Shown here: piece after piece, positions 33,388-41,896 of the stretch | How the letters are laid out: every line of letters begins with the position of its first letter | Numbering within the stretch: the stretch's first letter is position 1 | Assembly: GCA_014879845.1 (NCBI GenBank) | Contig: JACSRI010000137.1 | Location: 1 to 64,000, forward strand | DNA: 64,000 bases | Source of the DNA: Opitutaceae bacterium | Lineage (GTDB): Bacteria; Verrucomicrobiota; Verrucomicrobiia; Opitutales; Opitutaceae | Reading direction: 5' to 3' | The notes under the pieces: model-generated | Told to the model about the DNA's origin: nothing | Seen by the model: the letters and a program-made list of their open reading frames with translations, nothing else | The model's database searches: none | Translations under genes and position numbers: made by a program

Positions 33388-34355
33388 TCGACGGCCACGT
33401 CCATCTCATCGGCACCGGCGCCGGCGGCACGGGATGCTGGATACGCCTGCGCGGCGCGCAGAAGGCCCTCGCGCCCGTGCTGCTCGCGAGCTTCGGCCTG
33501 ACCCTGCGAGATCTCGGGCGCGACGACTTCGACGACCTGCTTGTCGAGCGCCTGCTGGGGTTGATCCGGGCGGCCGGGCTGCGGCAGGTGCTGCTCCTCG
33601 CCCAGGAGGATGTCTATACCGGGCGCGGCGAGCGTGTGCCCGACCGGGCGGCGTTCTACGTGCCGAACGAACGCGTGCTCGAGCTGGCGCGGCGGCATCC
33701 GGAGTTTGTGCCCGCGGTCTCGATACACCCGGCGCGGGCCGACGCCCTCGATGAGCTGGCGCGCTGTCTCGAGGGCGGCGCGGCCGTGATGAAGTGCCTG
33801 CCCAACTGCCAGGACATCGACCCGCGCCTGCCGCATTACCGGCGGTTCTGGGAGCACATGGCCGCGGCGGGTTTGCCGCTGCTGGCTCACACGGGTGGCG
33901 AGAAGGCATTGCCCGTCGTGCGACCCGACTTGGCCGATCCGCGCGTGCTCGAGGCGCCGCTGGAGTGCGGCGTCACGGTCATCGCCGCGCACTGCGGTAC
34001 GACCGCGGGCTGGGGCGGGCGACACTGGTTCCCGGAATTCTGCGCGATGTTGCCGAAGTACCCGCGGCTCTACGGCGACATCAGTGCGCTCGCGCTCGCG
34101 GGCAAGGGACGGTTCGTGCGAGGCCTGCTCGCGCCCGGGGTCGTCGACCGACTCGTGCATGGCAGCGACCTGCCCGTGCCGATCCAGGTCACCCCCATGC
34201 TGCTGGAGCGGCAGATCGGGCTGCGCGCTTGGTGGCGCCTGCGTGGCATACGCAACGCGCTCGCGCGCGACATCGCGCTCAAGCGGGCGCTGGGGTTTCC
34301 GGAGGCCACGTTCACGCGCATCGAGTCGCTCTGGCGCCGCGGCGGCTCAAGGTAG
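33384..34355 (+). CDS. Amidohydrolase-family metal-dependent hydrolase
   Basis: The 323-residue protein starts with GTG inside the upstream stop (GTGA overlap). Amidohydrolase signatures: HVH in VIDGHVHLIG, Lys in AVMKCLPNCQDIDPRLP, His in PLLAHTGGEKAL and VIAAHCGTT, Asp in LVHGSDLPVP. This is the PF04909-like (amidohydrolase_2) barrel with one or two metals, acting as a hydrolase or decarboxylase. Starting at the HVH motif is normal for this family and supports the GTG start. The coupling to the acyl-activating enzyme suggests a dedicated but unknown route. Confidence 0.82.
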   Translation: MIDGHVHLIGTGAGGTGCWIRLRGAQKALAPVLLASFGLTLRDLGRDDFDDLLVERLLGLIRAAGLRQVLLLAQEDVYTGRGERVPDRAAFYVPNERVLELARRHPEFVPAVSIHPARADALDELARCLEGGAAVMKCLPNCQDIDPRLPHYRRFWEHMAAAGLPLLAHTGGEKALPVVRPDLADPRVLEAPLECGVTVIAAHCGTTAGWGGRHWFPEFCAMLPKYPRLYGDISALALAGKGRFVRGLLAPGVVDRLVHGSDLPVPIQVTPMLLERQIGLRAWWRLRGIRNALARDIALKRALGFPEATFTRIESLWRRGGSR

Positions 34356-34389
34356 CGCGGGCTTCCCGCCTCGATGGCCCGGGTGCAGA

Positions 34390-34415
34390 GGCAGGCTGGA
34401 AGCCTGCGCCACGGG
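34390..34415. repeat. 26-bp REP-like hairpin repeat, copy 2
   Basis: Identical to 15839-15864 in sequence and orientation. It lies between the amidohydrolase gene and the next promoter. Confidence 0.85.
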
Positions 34416-34434
34416 CCCGGCGTTCTCTCCCGGC

Positions 34435-34462
34435 TTGGATCCGCGCCGAAAATAGGTAGACT
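34435..34462 (+). promoter_or_regulatory. Possible promoter, leaderless type
   Basis: TTGGAT (34435-34440), 16-base spacer, TAGACT (34457-34462). The ATG follows 6 bases after the -10, so the transcript would start at about the start codon. Confidence 0.4.
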
Positions 34463-34468
34463 GTCTCC

Positions 34469-35023
34469 ATGCGAAACCCGCTGCGTCTCCTTGGGATCGT
34501 GAGTGTGATCGCGTGCCTCGCGGGAGGCGATTTGTCGGCGCGCCCGCGCACCTTCGTCGCGGGGCAGGGTGTGCGCCTCAAGACCGAGGTGCCCGCCGGC
34601 TACTCGTTCGCGACCCAGACCAACCAGCACGGCATGACGCTGGTGAAGTTGGAAAACCCGGTGTGGAACATCTCGGTCGCCGTGATCATCTCGCCGGAAT
34701 ACTCGGCCGAGGCCGAGGGCGAGGAGTGGCAGAAGAACATCGTCGTCACCCAGAGCGCCGACTTCCTCGCGCAGTCGAAGGAGCAGGATTACAAATTCTT
34801 CCCGCTCAAGCCGGTCAACGGTTCCGGCGTCTACTGCGTGTTCACCGACCCCGAGGCCAAGCGCCCCGAGGACCTCAAGCCCGGCGAGTACCTGCACGTC
34901 GTCGTCGGCGCCAAGGTGATCCGCGGCGCGGTCATGTATTTCCAGATCTACAACAACGACGTGAAGTCCGCCGAGTATCGGGAGGTCTTCGACCTCTTCA
35001 TCAACGGATTCGACGAGGCCTGA
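34469..35023 (+). CDS. Hypothetical secreted protein
   Basis: The 184-residue protein has a signal peptide (LRLLGIVSVIACLAGGDLSA). The mature domain alternates strands and helices: VRLKTEVPAGYSFATQ, ISVAVIISPEYSAEAEGEEW, EYLHVVVGAKVIRGAVMYFQIY and EVFDLFINGF. This loosely resembles a PsbP/Mog1-like fold; that is a guess. No catalytic motif is seen. Probably monocistronic, with its own promoter just upstream. Confidence 0.7.
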   Translation: MRNPLRLLGIVSVIACLAGGDLSARPRTFVAGQGVRLKTEVPAGYSFATQTNQHGMTLVKLENPVWNISVAVIISPEYSAEAEGEEWQKNIVVTQSADFLAQSKEQDYKFFPLKPVNGSGVYCVFTDPEAKRPEDLKPGEYLHVVVGAKVIRGAVMYFQIYNNDVKSAEYREVFDLFINGFDEA

Positions 35024-35112
35024 GCCGGGCATGGTCCCAGTGACCGCGTTCGCGGTGTCGGCGGCTCTCTGGGATTGAAGACCGGCGGCCCGCGCGCCGG
35101 AATGGTCGCGCG

Positions 35113-36258
35113 ATGCCGTATTTCGACCACAACGCCACCACGCCGCTCCTGCCGGCGGCGCGCGAGGCGTGGTTGCGCGCCAGCGACGAGGCGTGGGCCA
35201 ACCCGAGCAGCCCCTACCGGCTCTCGGCCCGTGTCTTTCGGCTGCTGGGTGAGGCACGCGCGCGGGTCTCGGCCCACCTCGGTGTGACGCCCGAGGAGAT
35301 CGTCTTCACCTCGGGTGCGACCGAGGCGAACAATGCCGCGATCCGCTGGATCGCGCGCGTCCTGCCGGCCGACGCGCGTGCGTGCGTCGCCGCGACCGAA
35401 CATCCGAGCGTGCTCGCCGCGGCGCGCGATGCGTTCGGGGAGCGATGCGTCGCGGGCCCCGTCGCGTCCGACGGTCAGTTCGCGTCGGCCACGGTCACGA
35501 CAACCCCGGCGCGCTTCGTCGCCGTGATGGCGGCCAACAACGAGACAGGCGTGCTCGGCCCGGTGGCCGAAGTCGACGCCGTGTGTCGCGAGCGCGGTGC
35601 GTGGTATCTGTGCGACGCGTCGCAGTGGATCGGCCGGCTGCCTGCGCGCGGGCTCGCACTGGGCGGGTTTGTCGTCGGTTGCGCGCACAAGTTCGGCGGG
35701 CCGAAGGGCGTGGGTTTCCTGCGTGTTCCGCCGGCGGCTCTGGCGGCGGGCTTTCGCGCGCAGCGCGGCGGCGAGCAGGAGGGCGGACGGCGCGCGGGCA
35801 CGGAGAATTTTCCGGCGATCGCCGCGATGGTCGCGGCACTCGACGCCGCGGAGGCGCAGTCGGGCAGCATCGCCACACGCGCCGCCTGGCGCTCGGCCTT
35901 CATCGACGCGATCGCGCGGTGCATCCCGGGCGTCGTGGTGAACTCAGGCGATGCGCCATGCCTCTGGAATACCGTCTCGCTGCGGCTGCCCGCGCACGAC
36001 AACACGCGCTGGGTGGTGCGTTTGGATAAGCTCGGCTTCGAGGTTTCCACCGGCTCGGCTTGTGCGAGCGGCTCGGCCGCGCCGAGCCACGTGCTCGCGG
36101 CGATGGGACTGACCCCCGAGGCCGCGCGCCGCACCATCCGCATCAGCAGCGGCTGGGCGACGACCGAACGCGACTGGCAGCTCCTGGCCGAGGCGCTCGC
36201 GAATGTGTGGGGGCAGTTCGAAGCCGAGAGCGGAAGCGGGAAGGTGATCCAAGTATGA
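35113..36258 (+). CDS. Cysteine desulfurase (NifS/IscS family)
   Basis: The 381-residue PLP enzyme. FDHNATTPLLP at the N-terminus, EEIVFTSGATEANNAAI, ATEHPSVL, ANNETGVLGPV, the PLP lysine in VGCAHKFGGPKGVGFL, RAGTENFPAI, and the catalytic cysteine in STGSACASGSAAPSHVL. It removes sulfur from L-cysteine for Fe-S clusters or thio-modification. The ACASG loop is the group I (IscS/NifS) type. No scaffold gene is adjacent. It stands upstream of recF, separated by a long inverted repeat. Confidence 0.95.
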   Translation: MPYFDHNATTPLLPAAREAWLRASDEAWANPSSPYRLSARVFRLLGEARARVSAHLGVTPEEIVFTSGATEANNAAIRWIARVLPADARACVAATEHPSVLAAARDAFGERCVAGPVASDGQFASATVTTTPARFVAVMAANNETGVLGPVAEVDAVCRERGAWYLCDASQWIGRLPARGLALGGFVVGCAHKFGGPKGVGFLRVPPAALAAGFRAQRGGEQEGGRRAGTENFPAIAAMVAALDAAEAQSGSIATRAAWRSAFIDAIARCIPGVVVNSGDAPCLWNTVSLRLPAHDNTRWVVRLDKLGFEVSTGSACASGSAAPSHVLAAMGLTPEAARRTIRISSGWATTERDWQLLAEALANVWGQFEAESGSGKVIQV

Positions 36259-36268
36259 GGAAGCCGGC

Positions 36269-36423
36269 TTGAACCACAGAGGACACAGAAGGCACAGAGA
36301 CCCGAACTGGATGGCCGTGAGAGGAACAGGATGCGCAGACGAGACGAAGCCATCGTGTGGCTCTTGTGCCTCTTCGCTGCTGAACTGTCTTTCTCTGTGC
36401 TCTCTGTGACCTCTGTGGTTCAA
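36269..36423. repeat. CACAGAG long inverted repeat, copy A
   Basis: 32-base arms at 36269-36300 and 36392-36423 match in 29 positions (TTGAACCACAGAGG at each outer end), with a 91-base centre. It lies between the cysteine desulfurase and recF. Other copies are at 41773-41867 and 53484-53641. Confidence 0.9.
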
Positions 36424-36440
36424 CCGGATCATCTGACGCT

Positions 36441-37517
36441 GTGAAACTCCGCCTCATCCGCCTGCAGCATTTTCGCAACATCGCAGGCGCCGAGCTGGCG
36501 TTCGCGGGCGAGCGCACGTTCCTCCTCGGACCGAACGGGCAGGGGAAAACCAACCTGCTCGAGGCGATCGGCTACGTGAGCGCGCTCCGGGCGTTTCGTC
36601 CCGGCGACAATCGCACCCTCATCCAGCAGGGCCAGGCGGAGGCGGCCCTGGCGTTTCGCTTCGGGCACGAGACGCTCGGTGAGAGCGAGGTGATCGTGCG
36701 CATCCGGCCGAAGGGCAAGGAGGCGACGCTTGACGGGGAGCCGGTGCGACGGCTCTCGGACTACATCGGCCGCTTCCCCACCGTGCTTTTCGCCTCCGAG
36801 GACATCCAGCTCGTGCGCGGCGGACCGGCCCTGCGCCGCCGCCTTCTCGACTTGCACCTCGCCTCGCTTGATCCGGCCTATCTCGCCGACCTGCAGGCGT
36901 ATCATCGTGCCTTGGACGCGCGCAACCGCCTGCTCAAGGAGGCCGCCGGTGCGGCGCAGATCTCGGCCTTCGAACACCAGCTCGCCCCGGCAGCCTGTCG
37001 CCTCATCGCGCGACGACGCGAGGGCGTGGCCCGGCTCGCCGCGCTCGTCGCCGACCTGTATGTCGCGCTCTCCGGTGGAGCCGAGCCTGGCAGCCTGGCC
37101 TACACGCCGGACTGCGCCCTCGAGGATCCGGCCCTGTACCTCGCACAGCTCGAGCGGGGACGCCCGCGCGACCTGTTGGCGCGCTCGTCCCAGCACGGAC
37201 CCCACCGCGACGATCTCGCCCTGGCGGTGGCGGGTCGGGAGGCGGCCCTCTATGCCTCGGAGGGACAGCAGCGCGCGCTCGTGCTCGCACTGCGGTTCGC
37301 CCAGTTGCGCGACGCGCGCGCCGAGCGGGGCATCGCGCCGCTCGTGCTGGCCGACGACGTTTTGGGGGAACTCGACCCGGTGCGGCGGGCACGCTTCTGG
37401 GGCGTGCTCGACCCCGACCTGCAGCTCTTCGCCACGGGCACGACGCCGCCCGGGGGCGAGCGCGACGGATGGAGGGTGATCCACGTCGAGGGCGGGACGT
37501 TCCGCGACGACGAGTGA
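36441..37517 (+). CDS. recF: DNA replication and repair protein RecF
   Basis: The 358-residue SMC-like ATPase starts at GTG. Walker A is LGPNGQGKTNLLEAIGYVS, with the RecF opening KLRLIRLQHFRNI just before it. The family segment RPGDNRTLIQQGQ follows. Signature SSQHGPHRDDLALAV and Walker B LVLADDVLGELD complete the fold. It helps load RecA at gapped DNA. It is not next to dnaA/dnaN here, which is often the case outside Gammaproteobacteria and Firmicutes. Confidence 0.95.
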   Translation: MKLRLIRLQHFRNIAGAELAFAGERTFLLGPNGQGKTNLLEAIGYVSALRAFRPGDNRTLIQQGQAEAALAFRFGHETLGESEVIVRIRPKGKEATLDGEPVRRLSDYIGRFPTVLFASEDIQLVRGGPALRRRLLDLHLASLDPAYLADLQAYHRALDARNRLLKEAAGAAQISAFEHQLAPAACRLIARRREGVARLAALVADLYVALSGGAEPGSLAYTPDCALEDPALYLAQLERGRPRDLLARSSQHGPHRDDLALAVAGREAALYASEGQQRALVLALRFAQLRDARAERGIAPLVLADDVLGELDPVRRARFWGVLDPDLQLFATGTTPPGGERDGWRVIHVEGGTFRDDE

Positions 37518-37589
37518 CCGGGGCCAAGGCGCGCCGACGGCCCGCTTCGTGATTGAGGTGCTTGGAACGCGCGTTGAGAACAAACCGTG

Positions 37590-38555
37590 ATGATCCCGCT
37601 GCTGTCGTTCGTCGTCCCGTGCTTCAACGAGGAGGACGTGTTGCGCCATTCGGTCGACCGCCTCCTCGCCGCGGGGCGCGCGCTCGGCGAGACCTTCGAG
37701 GTCGTGCTCGTCGACGACGGCTCGCGCGACCGGACCTGGGCGATCATCGACGAGTCCGCGCGTGGGCACGCCGAGGTGCGCGGGGTGCGCCTGTCGCGCA
37801 ACTTCGGGCACCAGCCCGCCATCATGGCAGGCCTCGAGGCGGCGCGCGGTGTTTACGTGCTCGTGATCGATGCCGACCTTCAGGACCCGCCGGAACTCGC
37901 GGGACCGATGCTCGCCGAGGCCCGGACGGACGGCGGCTGGGACGTGGTCTTCGGCCAGCGCCGCTCGCGCGCGGAGGAGACCTGGCTTAAACGGGCGACG
38001 GCACGCGTGTTTTATCGCATGCTCAACGCGCTGGCCGACCGCCCCATCCCGGTGGATACAGGCGACTTTCGCCTCATGAGCCGGCGCGTGGTGGAGGCGT
38101 TGATCGCCCTGCCGGAGCGCGGGCGCTACCTGCGCGGCCTGGTCGGCTGGGTCGGTTTCCGGCAGAAAGCCTTTCCCTATGACCGCGCCCCGCGCGCGGC
38201 AGGCCAGACCAAATACAGCTGGGGTCGCATGCTGGCGCTGGCGGTGGAGGCTGTGACGAGCTTCTCCCTGCGTCCGCTGCGCCTGGCGATCTGGCTCGGT
38301 GGCCTGCAGCTGGGCGTCTCGGCGCTGGTCCTGGCGTGGGCGCTCTTCAGCTGGGCGCGGGGCCATGTCGTGGCAGGCTGGACGTCGATGATCTGCGTGA
38401 TGCTCTTCATCGGCGGCATGCAGACGCTGATCCTTGGCATCCTCGGCGAGTACCTCGGCAAGCTCTTCATCGAGGCCAAGCGCCGCCCGATCTTCATCGT
38501 GCAGGAAACGACGGCCTCCGCGGGCGACGCTGGCGTGCGCGCGGCGAACACTTGA
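37590..38555 (+). CDS. Polyprenyl-phosphate glycosyltransferase (GtrB/DPM1-like, GT2)
   Basis: The 321-residue protein has a GT-A domain: SFVVPCFNEEDVL, VVLVDDGSRDRTW, GVRLSRNFGHQPAIMAGLEAA, the metal motif LVIDADLQDPPEL and VDTGDFRLMSRRVV. Two C-terminal membrane helices (near 230-300) follow the KYSWGRML hinge. Such enzymes load a sugar onto undecaprenyl phosphate. ATG at 37590 is preferred over the GTG three bases earlier. The next gene is a large membrane protein that could use the lipid-linked sugar. Confidence 0.9.
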   Translation: MIPLLSFVVPCFNEEDVLRHSVDRLLAAGRALGETFEVVLVDDGSRDRTWAIIDESARGHAEVRGVRLSRNFGHQPAIMAGLEAARGVYVLVIDADLQDPPELAGPMLAEARTDGGWDVVFGQRRSRAEETWLKRATARVFYRMLNALADRPIPVDTGDFRLMSRRVVEALIALPERGRYLRGLVGWVGFRQKAFPYDRAPRAAGQTKYSWGRMLALAVEAVTSFSLRPLRLAIWLGGLQLGVSALVLAWALFSWARGHVVAGWTSMICVMLFIGGMQTLILGILGEYLGKLFIEAKRRPIFIVQETTASAGDAGVRAANT

Positions 38556-38567
38556 GGCGCTGCTCCC

Positions 38568-40235
38568 ATGGAATCCCTGCTCCTTGCCCTCGGCGGAACG
38601 TCCACGCGCTACACCGTCGTCGCCGTGCTGGCCGGACTCGCGCTCCTCGGCGCGGCCTGGAGCCCGCGTCGCGTAAAGCCGCTCGGCTACCTGGCCGCCC
38701 TCGGGCTCTTCCTTCTCGCCTGTCGCTGGCCGCTCGCGGCCCTGAACGTCGAACTCGGCGTCGACGACTCGCAGGCCCTCGCGGGAGCCATGCGACTGAG
38801 CACTCACCCCATCCCGTGGAAGTACGTCGATCTCAACACAGTCGGTCCGCTCAACATGCTCCCCGTCGTGCTGATGAGTTGGATCGGCATCCCGATCCAG
38901 TTCTCGACCTCGCACTTCGCGGCCGTGTTGATGCTGTGGATCGCGCTGGGCGGCGCCTACCTCATGCTGCGCGAGGAGGCGGACGAGCGGGTGGCGCGGT
39001 GCGGCGTGCTGCCGGCCGTCGTGTTTTTCGCCCTCACCACCTTCTTCGATTTTGCGTATTCGACCTCCGAGCACGTGCCCATGGCCCTGATCGGGGCCGG
39101 CTCGGCGCTGCTCTGGCAGGGCGCGCACCGCGGGGTGGGGTGGCGGGTGCTGCTGGGGATGGCCGCGCTCGGCGCGACGCCGTGGGCCAAGCTCCAGACC
39201 GTGCCGCTCGCCCTCTGGTTCTGCCTGGCCGGGGGAGTCGTCATCGTGTGGCGGTGGCGGACGGAGCGCTCGCGCCTGTGGCGGTTGCTCGGCGCGTGGC
39301 TCGGCGGTGGCGTGTTGGTCAGCGTGCTCTTTGGCGCGATGATCCTGATCTGGGGCCTCGGGCGCCAATGGTATCTCGCCTACATTCAGCAGGCCTTCAA
39401 CTACAAGGCCATGGGCGGGCTGACGTTTTCCGGGTTCTGGCGTGCCGTGCCGGAATTCACGAAGGATATCTCCGAGGTTCACACCTACACGGTCCCGCTG
39501 CTTGTGATTGGCCTCATGTTGGTCGGGGCCGCGGTATTTGTGGTGCCGCGTCGCTGGGTCACGCTGGGCGTGCTGCTGGTCGCGGCGTTTGTGGCGGCCT
39601 ACGTAGTCGCCGCGCCCGGCAGGTTGTTTTTTCACTATTTGCTCCTGGGCGTGATCCCGCTGTGCATGGTCGTTGCCGCGCTGCTCGACGCCGTGTTGGA
39701 TCGCGTGGCGTCGGCGCGGTCGTGCTGGTACGTGCACGGGGTGCTCGCGGTCTTGCTTGCGGCGACGCTCGTGCCGCAGGTGCGCTCACGGATGAGCCGC
39801 GACCATCCGGGTGTTCCCTACCAGCGCGGGCATATTGCTCTGCATGTCTCCGATCCGGCGCGTGTGCTGGCCGACGCCGCGCGGCCTGGAGACACGATGA
39901 CGATCTGGGGCTGGGCCTCGCGGCTGCACGTCGAGTCGGGTCTGCCGCAGGCGACTCGGGATGGCACGACCGAGCGGCAAATCGTGGGGAATCCGCTGCT
40001 GGACTTCTATCGCACGCGTTATCTGTTCGACCTGCGGCGGCACCAGCCACGGTTCTTTGTCGAGGCGGTGGGCCCGGAATTTTTCGCCTACCAGGACCGT
40101 GCGAGAGACGGCTTCGAGACCTGGCCGGAGCTGCGTGAGTATGTGGCGGCTCACTACGAACTGATGAGGGAGGTCGGAAGCTGCCGGATTTTTGTGCGCA
40201 AGTCCGGCGCGGCCGAAATGGCCGTCTCGCCGTGA
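38568..40235 (+). CDS. Polytopic membrane protein, possible GT-C/PMT-like glycosyltransferase
   Basis: The 555-residue protein has about 11 membrane segments. It has an early extracytoplasmic loop with Asp-Asp (NVELGVDDSQALAGAMRL), as in GT-C catalytic loops, and a polar C-terminal domain of about 150 residues (from SRMSRDHPGVPYQRGHIAL). It follows the lipid-sugar glycosyltransferase gene by 12 bases. Role as the enzyme that transfers the lipid-linked sugar is inferred from fold and neighbourhood; no family motif proves it. Confidence 0.6.
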   Translation: MESLLLALGGTSTRYTVVAVLAGLALLGAAWSPRRVKPLGYLAALGLFLLACRWPLAALNVELGVDDSQALAGAMRLSTHPIPWKYVDLNTVGPLNMLPVVLMSWIGIPIQFSTSHFAAVLMLWIALGGAYLMLREEADERVARCGVLPAVVFFALTTFFDFAYSTSEHVPMALIGAGSALLWQGAHRGVGWRVLLGMAALGATPWAKLQTVPLALWFCLAGGVVIVWRWRTERSRLWRLLGAWLGGGVLVSVLFGAMILIWGLGRQWYLAYIQQAFNYKAMGGLTFSGFWRAVPEFTKDISEVHTYTVPLLVIGLMLVGAAVFVVPRRWVTLGVLLVAAFVAAYVVAAPGRLFFHYLLLGVIPLCMVVAALLDAVLDRVASARSCWYVHGVLAVLLAATLVPQVRSRMSRDHPGVPYQRGHIALHVSDPARVLADAARPGDTMTIWGWASRLHVESGLPQATRDGTTERQIVGNPLLDFYRTRYLFDLRRHQPRFFVEAVGPEFFAYQDRARDGFETWPELREYVAAHYELMREVGSCRIFVRKSGAAEMAVSP

Positions 40236-40250
40236 AGCACGTCCCCCGGT

Positions 40251-40850
40251 TCAGCGTCTGAGCCAGCGGGCCAGCTTCTCCTTCAGCGTGGCACGGGCGC
40301 GGTAGAGGCGGGTCTCGATCGCCTTGGGCGTGGTGCCGGCGATCACGGCGATCTCGGTGTGGGAGAGTTCCTCGTATTCGAAGAGGATGACCGCGGCGCG
40401 CAGGTCCGCGGGCAACTCCTGGATCGCGGTGCGCACGGCGGCGGCGCGCTCGCGCGTGAGAGCCTCGTCGGCCGGTCCGGGCTCGGAGGATGCGTGCTCG
40501 CGGGGGCGAGCCGAGGCGCCGGAGTCCGAGGGATCGGCGGACGCGTCGAGCGACTCCGCGGCCCGGCGGCCCATCTTCTCGGCGTGGTTGCGGCAGAGGT
40601 TGACGGCGATCGTGAACAACCAAGTCGAGAAGCGGCTCCTCGGCTCGTAGCGGGCGCGGTGCCGGTAGACACGCACAAAGGTCTCCTGCACGAGGTCGTC
40701 GGCGTCGGAGGCGTTGGCCAGGTAGCGCAGGACGAAGGCGCGCACCGGGCGCTGCCAGCGCAGCATGATCGTGTTCAGCGCGAGGTCATCGCCGCCGGCC
40801 AGGGCGGCCATCAGGCGCTTGTCCTCGGTGTCGTCGAGACGGGGCTCCAT
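40251..40850 (-). CDS. ECF-type RNA polymerase sigma factor
   Basis: The 199-residue protein with only sigma regions 2 and 4. Region 2: YLANASDADDLVQETFVRVYRHRARYEPRSRFSTWLFTIAVN; region 4: LPADLRAAVILFEYEELSHTEIAVIAGTTPKAIETRLYRARATLKEKL. It lacks the membrane tail of the sigma factors at 7650 and 14195. It is the last of three minus-strand genes, after a single-span protein and a periplasmic sensor-like protein. The order, with the sigma last, is the reverse of the usual sigma/anti-sigma operon. Confidence 0.92.
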   Translation of the reverse strand: MEPRLDDTEDKRLMAALAGGDDLALNTIMLRWQRPVRAFVLRYLANASDADDLVQETFVRVYRHRARYEPRSRFSTWLFTIAVNLCRNHAEKMGRRAAESLDASADPSDSGASARPREHASSEPGPADEALTRERAAAVRTAIQELPADLRAAVILFEYEELSHTEIAVIAGTTPKAIETRLYRARATLKEKLARWLRR

Positions 40851-40879
40851 GCGCTCGTGCGTACCTGCGGCTGCCGTGC

Positions 40880-41341
40880 CTACGGTGTGAGGCGCGAGCC
40901 GTCGTGCGGGCTGTGCGCGAGGTGGGGTTCGACGAGCGCGATGTAGCGCGCCCCTTGTTCGGCCGGCATCGCGGCCGCGACGCGGCGAAGGTGGGCGCGG
41001 GTGGCTGTGTTGCACACCTCCTCGAGCGCGGCAACCTCGCGACGGGCGGCCTCGAGGTCGGTCGGAGCGGCGTTCTCCGACGTGAGTCTCTGGAGTCGGG
41101 TGGTCGCCGCGGCGATGTCGGCGCAGTGCCCGGCGCAGACCACCGCGTAGTCGTCGTGCAGCTTCTTCACGGCGGCGAACTGCGCGTCGTCGAGGCGGAA
41201 CTCCGTGCGTATCCACTGGAGATCGTCGCCGCTCGTGCCTGCGAGCGCGGCGATGCCCGCGTCGTGGCGTCGCTGCACGAGCCAGAAGGCGCAGACGGCG
41301 GAGACGAGCGCGGCGACGAGGACGATCGCGATCTGCTTCAT
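40880..41341 (-). CDS. Membrane-anchored periplasmic sensor-like protein (CnrR/Spy-like)
   Basis: The 153-residue protein has an N-terminal anchor (IAIVLVAALVSAVCAFWLV). The helical periplasmic part contains EFRLDDAQFAAVKKLHDDYAVVCAGHCADI and a later VCNTATRAHLRR, with several Cys and His residues. The L-D-D-A-Q-F pattern and His/Cys pairs recall heavy-metal sensor proteins of the CnrR/ZraP type that act with ECF sigma factors. ATG overlaps the upstream stop by 4 bases and the sigma gene starts 29 bases on. Confidence 0.7.
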   Translation of the reverse strand: MKQIAIVLVAALVSAVCAFWLVQRRHDAGIAALAGTSGDDLQWIRTEFRLDDAQFAAVKKLHDDYAVVCAGHCADIAAATTRLQRLTSENAAPTDLEAARREVAALEEVCNTATRAHLRRVAAAMPAEQGARYIALVEPHLAHSPHDGSRLTP

Positions 41342-41700
41342 CGTGCGTGGCCGTGCGGCGCCGCGGCGTCGGTGCCGCGACCGTGCATCAGGATCGGGTC
41401 GATGGAGTGCGCGTATTCGGCGGCGAGGCGCTCGAGCCGGGCCTCGCGGGCGGAGGCCTGGGTCAGCTCGGCCACGCCGGCGCCGACGGCGGCGAAGAGC
41501 AGCACAGCGGCCGAAGCGGCGATGGGCTGGGCCAGGAGGCGGGCGAGCCCGTCGAGCCAGGCGCGCCACGGGGACGGACGCTCGGCTGCGAGGCGTTGCC
41601 AGACCTTGCGGGCGAGCTGCAGATCGTCGGCCGGATCGACCTCCCAGGTGCGCAGAAGGCGCGAGAGATCATCGGGTTGCTTGGCAGGCGGTTTGGCCAT
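41338..41700 (-). CDS. Single-span membrane protein, probable anti-sigma factor
   Basis: The 120-residue protein has a polar N-terminal helix region of about 50 residues (DDLSRLLRTWEVDPADDLQLARKVW), one membrane segment (PIAASAAVLLFAAVGAGVAEL) and a short outer part ending in a His-containing tail. Size, topology and operon place suggest it holds the sigma factor encoded at 40251 at the membrane. No zinc-finger anti-sigma motif is visible. First gene of the operon. Confidence 0.6.
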   Translation of the reverse strand: MAKPPAKQPDDLSRLLRTWEVDPADDLQLARKVWQRLAAERPSPWRAWLDGLARLLAQPIAASAAVLLFAAVGAGVAELTQASAREARLERLAAEYAHSIDPILMHGRGTDAAAPHGHAR

Positions 41701-41709
41701 GGCGGAGTT

Positions 41710-41726
41710 GGTTTCCTAGGTAAACC
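41710..41726 (-). promoter_or_regulatory. Palindrome just before the anti-sigma-like gene
   Basis: GGTTTCCTAGGTAAACC is a near-perfect inverted repeat centred on CCTAGG, ending 9 bases upstream of the ATG at 41700. It could be an operator. A GGAAAT hexamer about 35 bases further upstream on the minus strand could be an ECF -35. Confidence 0.35.
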
Positions 41727-41772
41727 ACCGGGCCGGGGCAAACCCTTGCGGAATTTCCACCGCCGGCCTGGG

Positions 41773-41867
41773 GCACAGCGGTCACGGAGGTCGCACCGAG
41801 GTCACAGAGTCCGGACGGAAACGACGGGCACTCCGTGGACTCTGCGCCACCTCTGCGCTCCCTGTGG
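41773..41867. repeat. CACAGAG long inverted repeat, copy B (diverged)
   Basis: 37-base arms at 41773-41809 and 41831-41867 are related as imperfect inverted copies (CACAG...GAGGT...CAC.GAG). The centre is only 21 bases. It lies between the anti-sigma-like gene and htpG. Confidence 0.65.
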
Positions 41868-41896
41868 CCTGGCTTGGGTCGTTCGAGGGCGCCGGC

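Noticed and set aside
36269-36423. CRISPR array
   Set aside because: The CACAGAG units are inverted arms around one centre, not direct repeats with regular spacers, and no cas gene is present.
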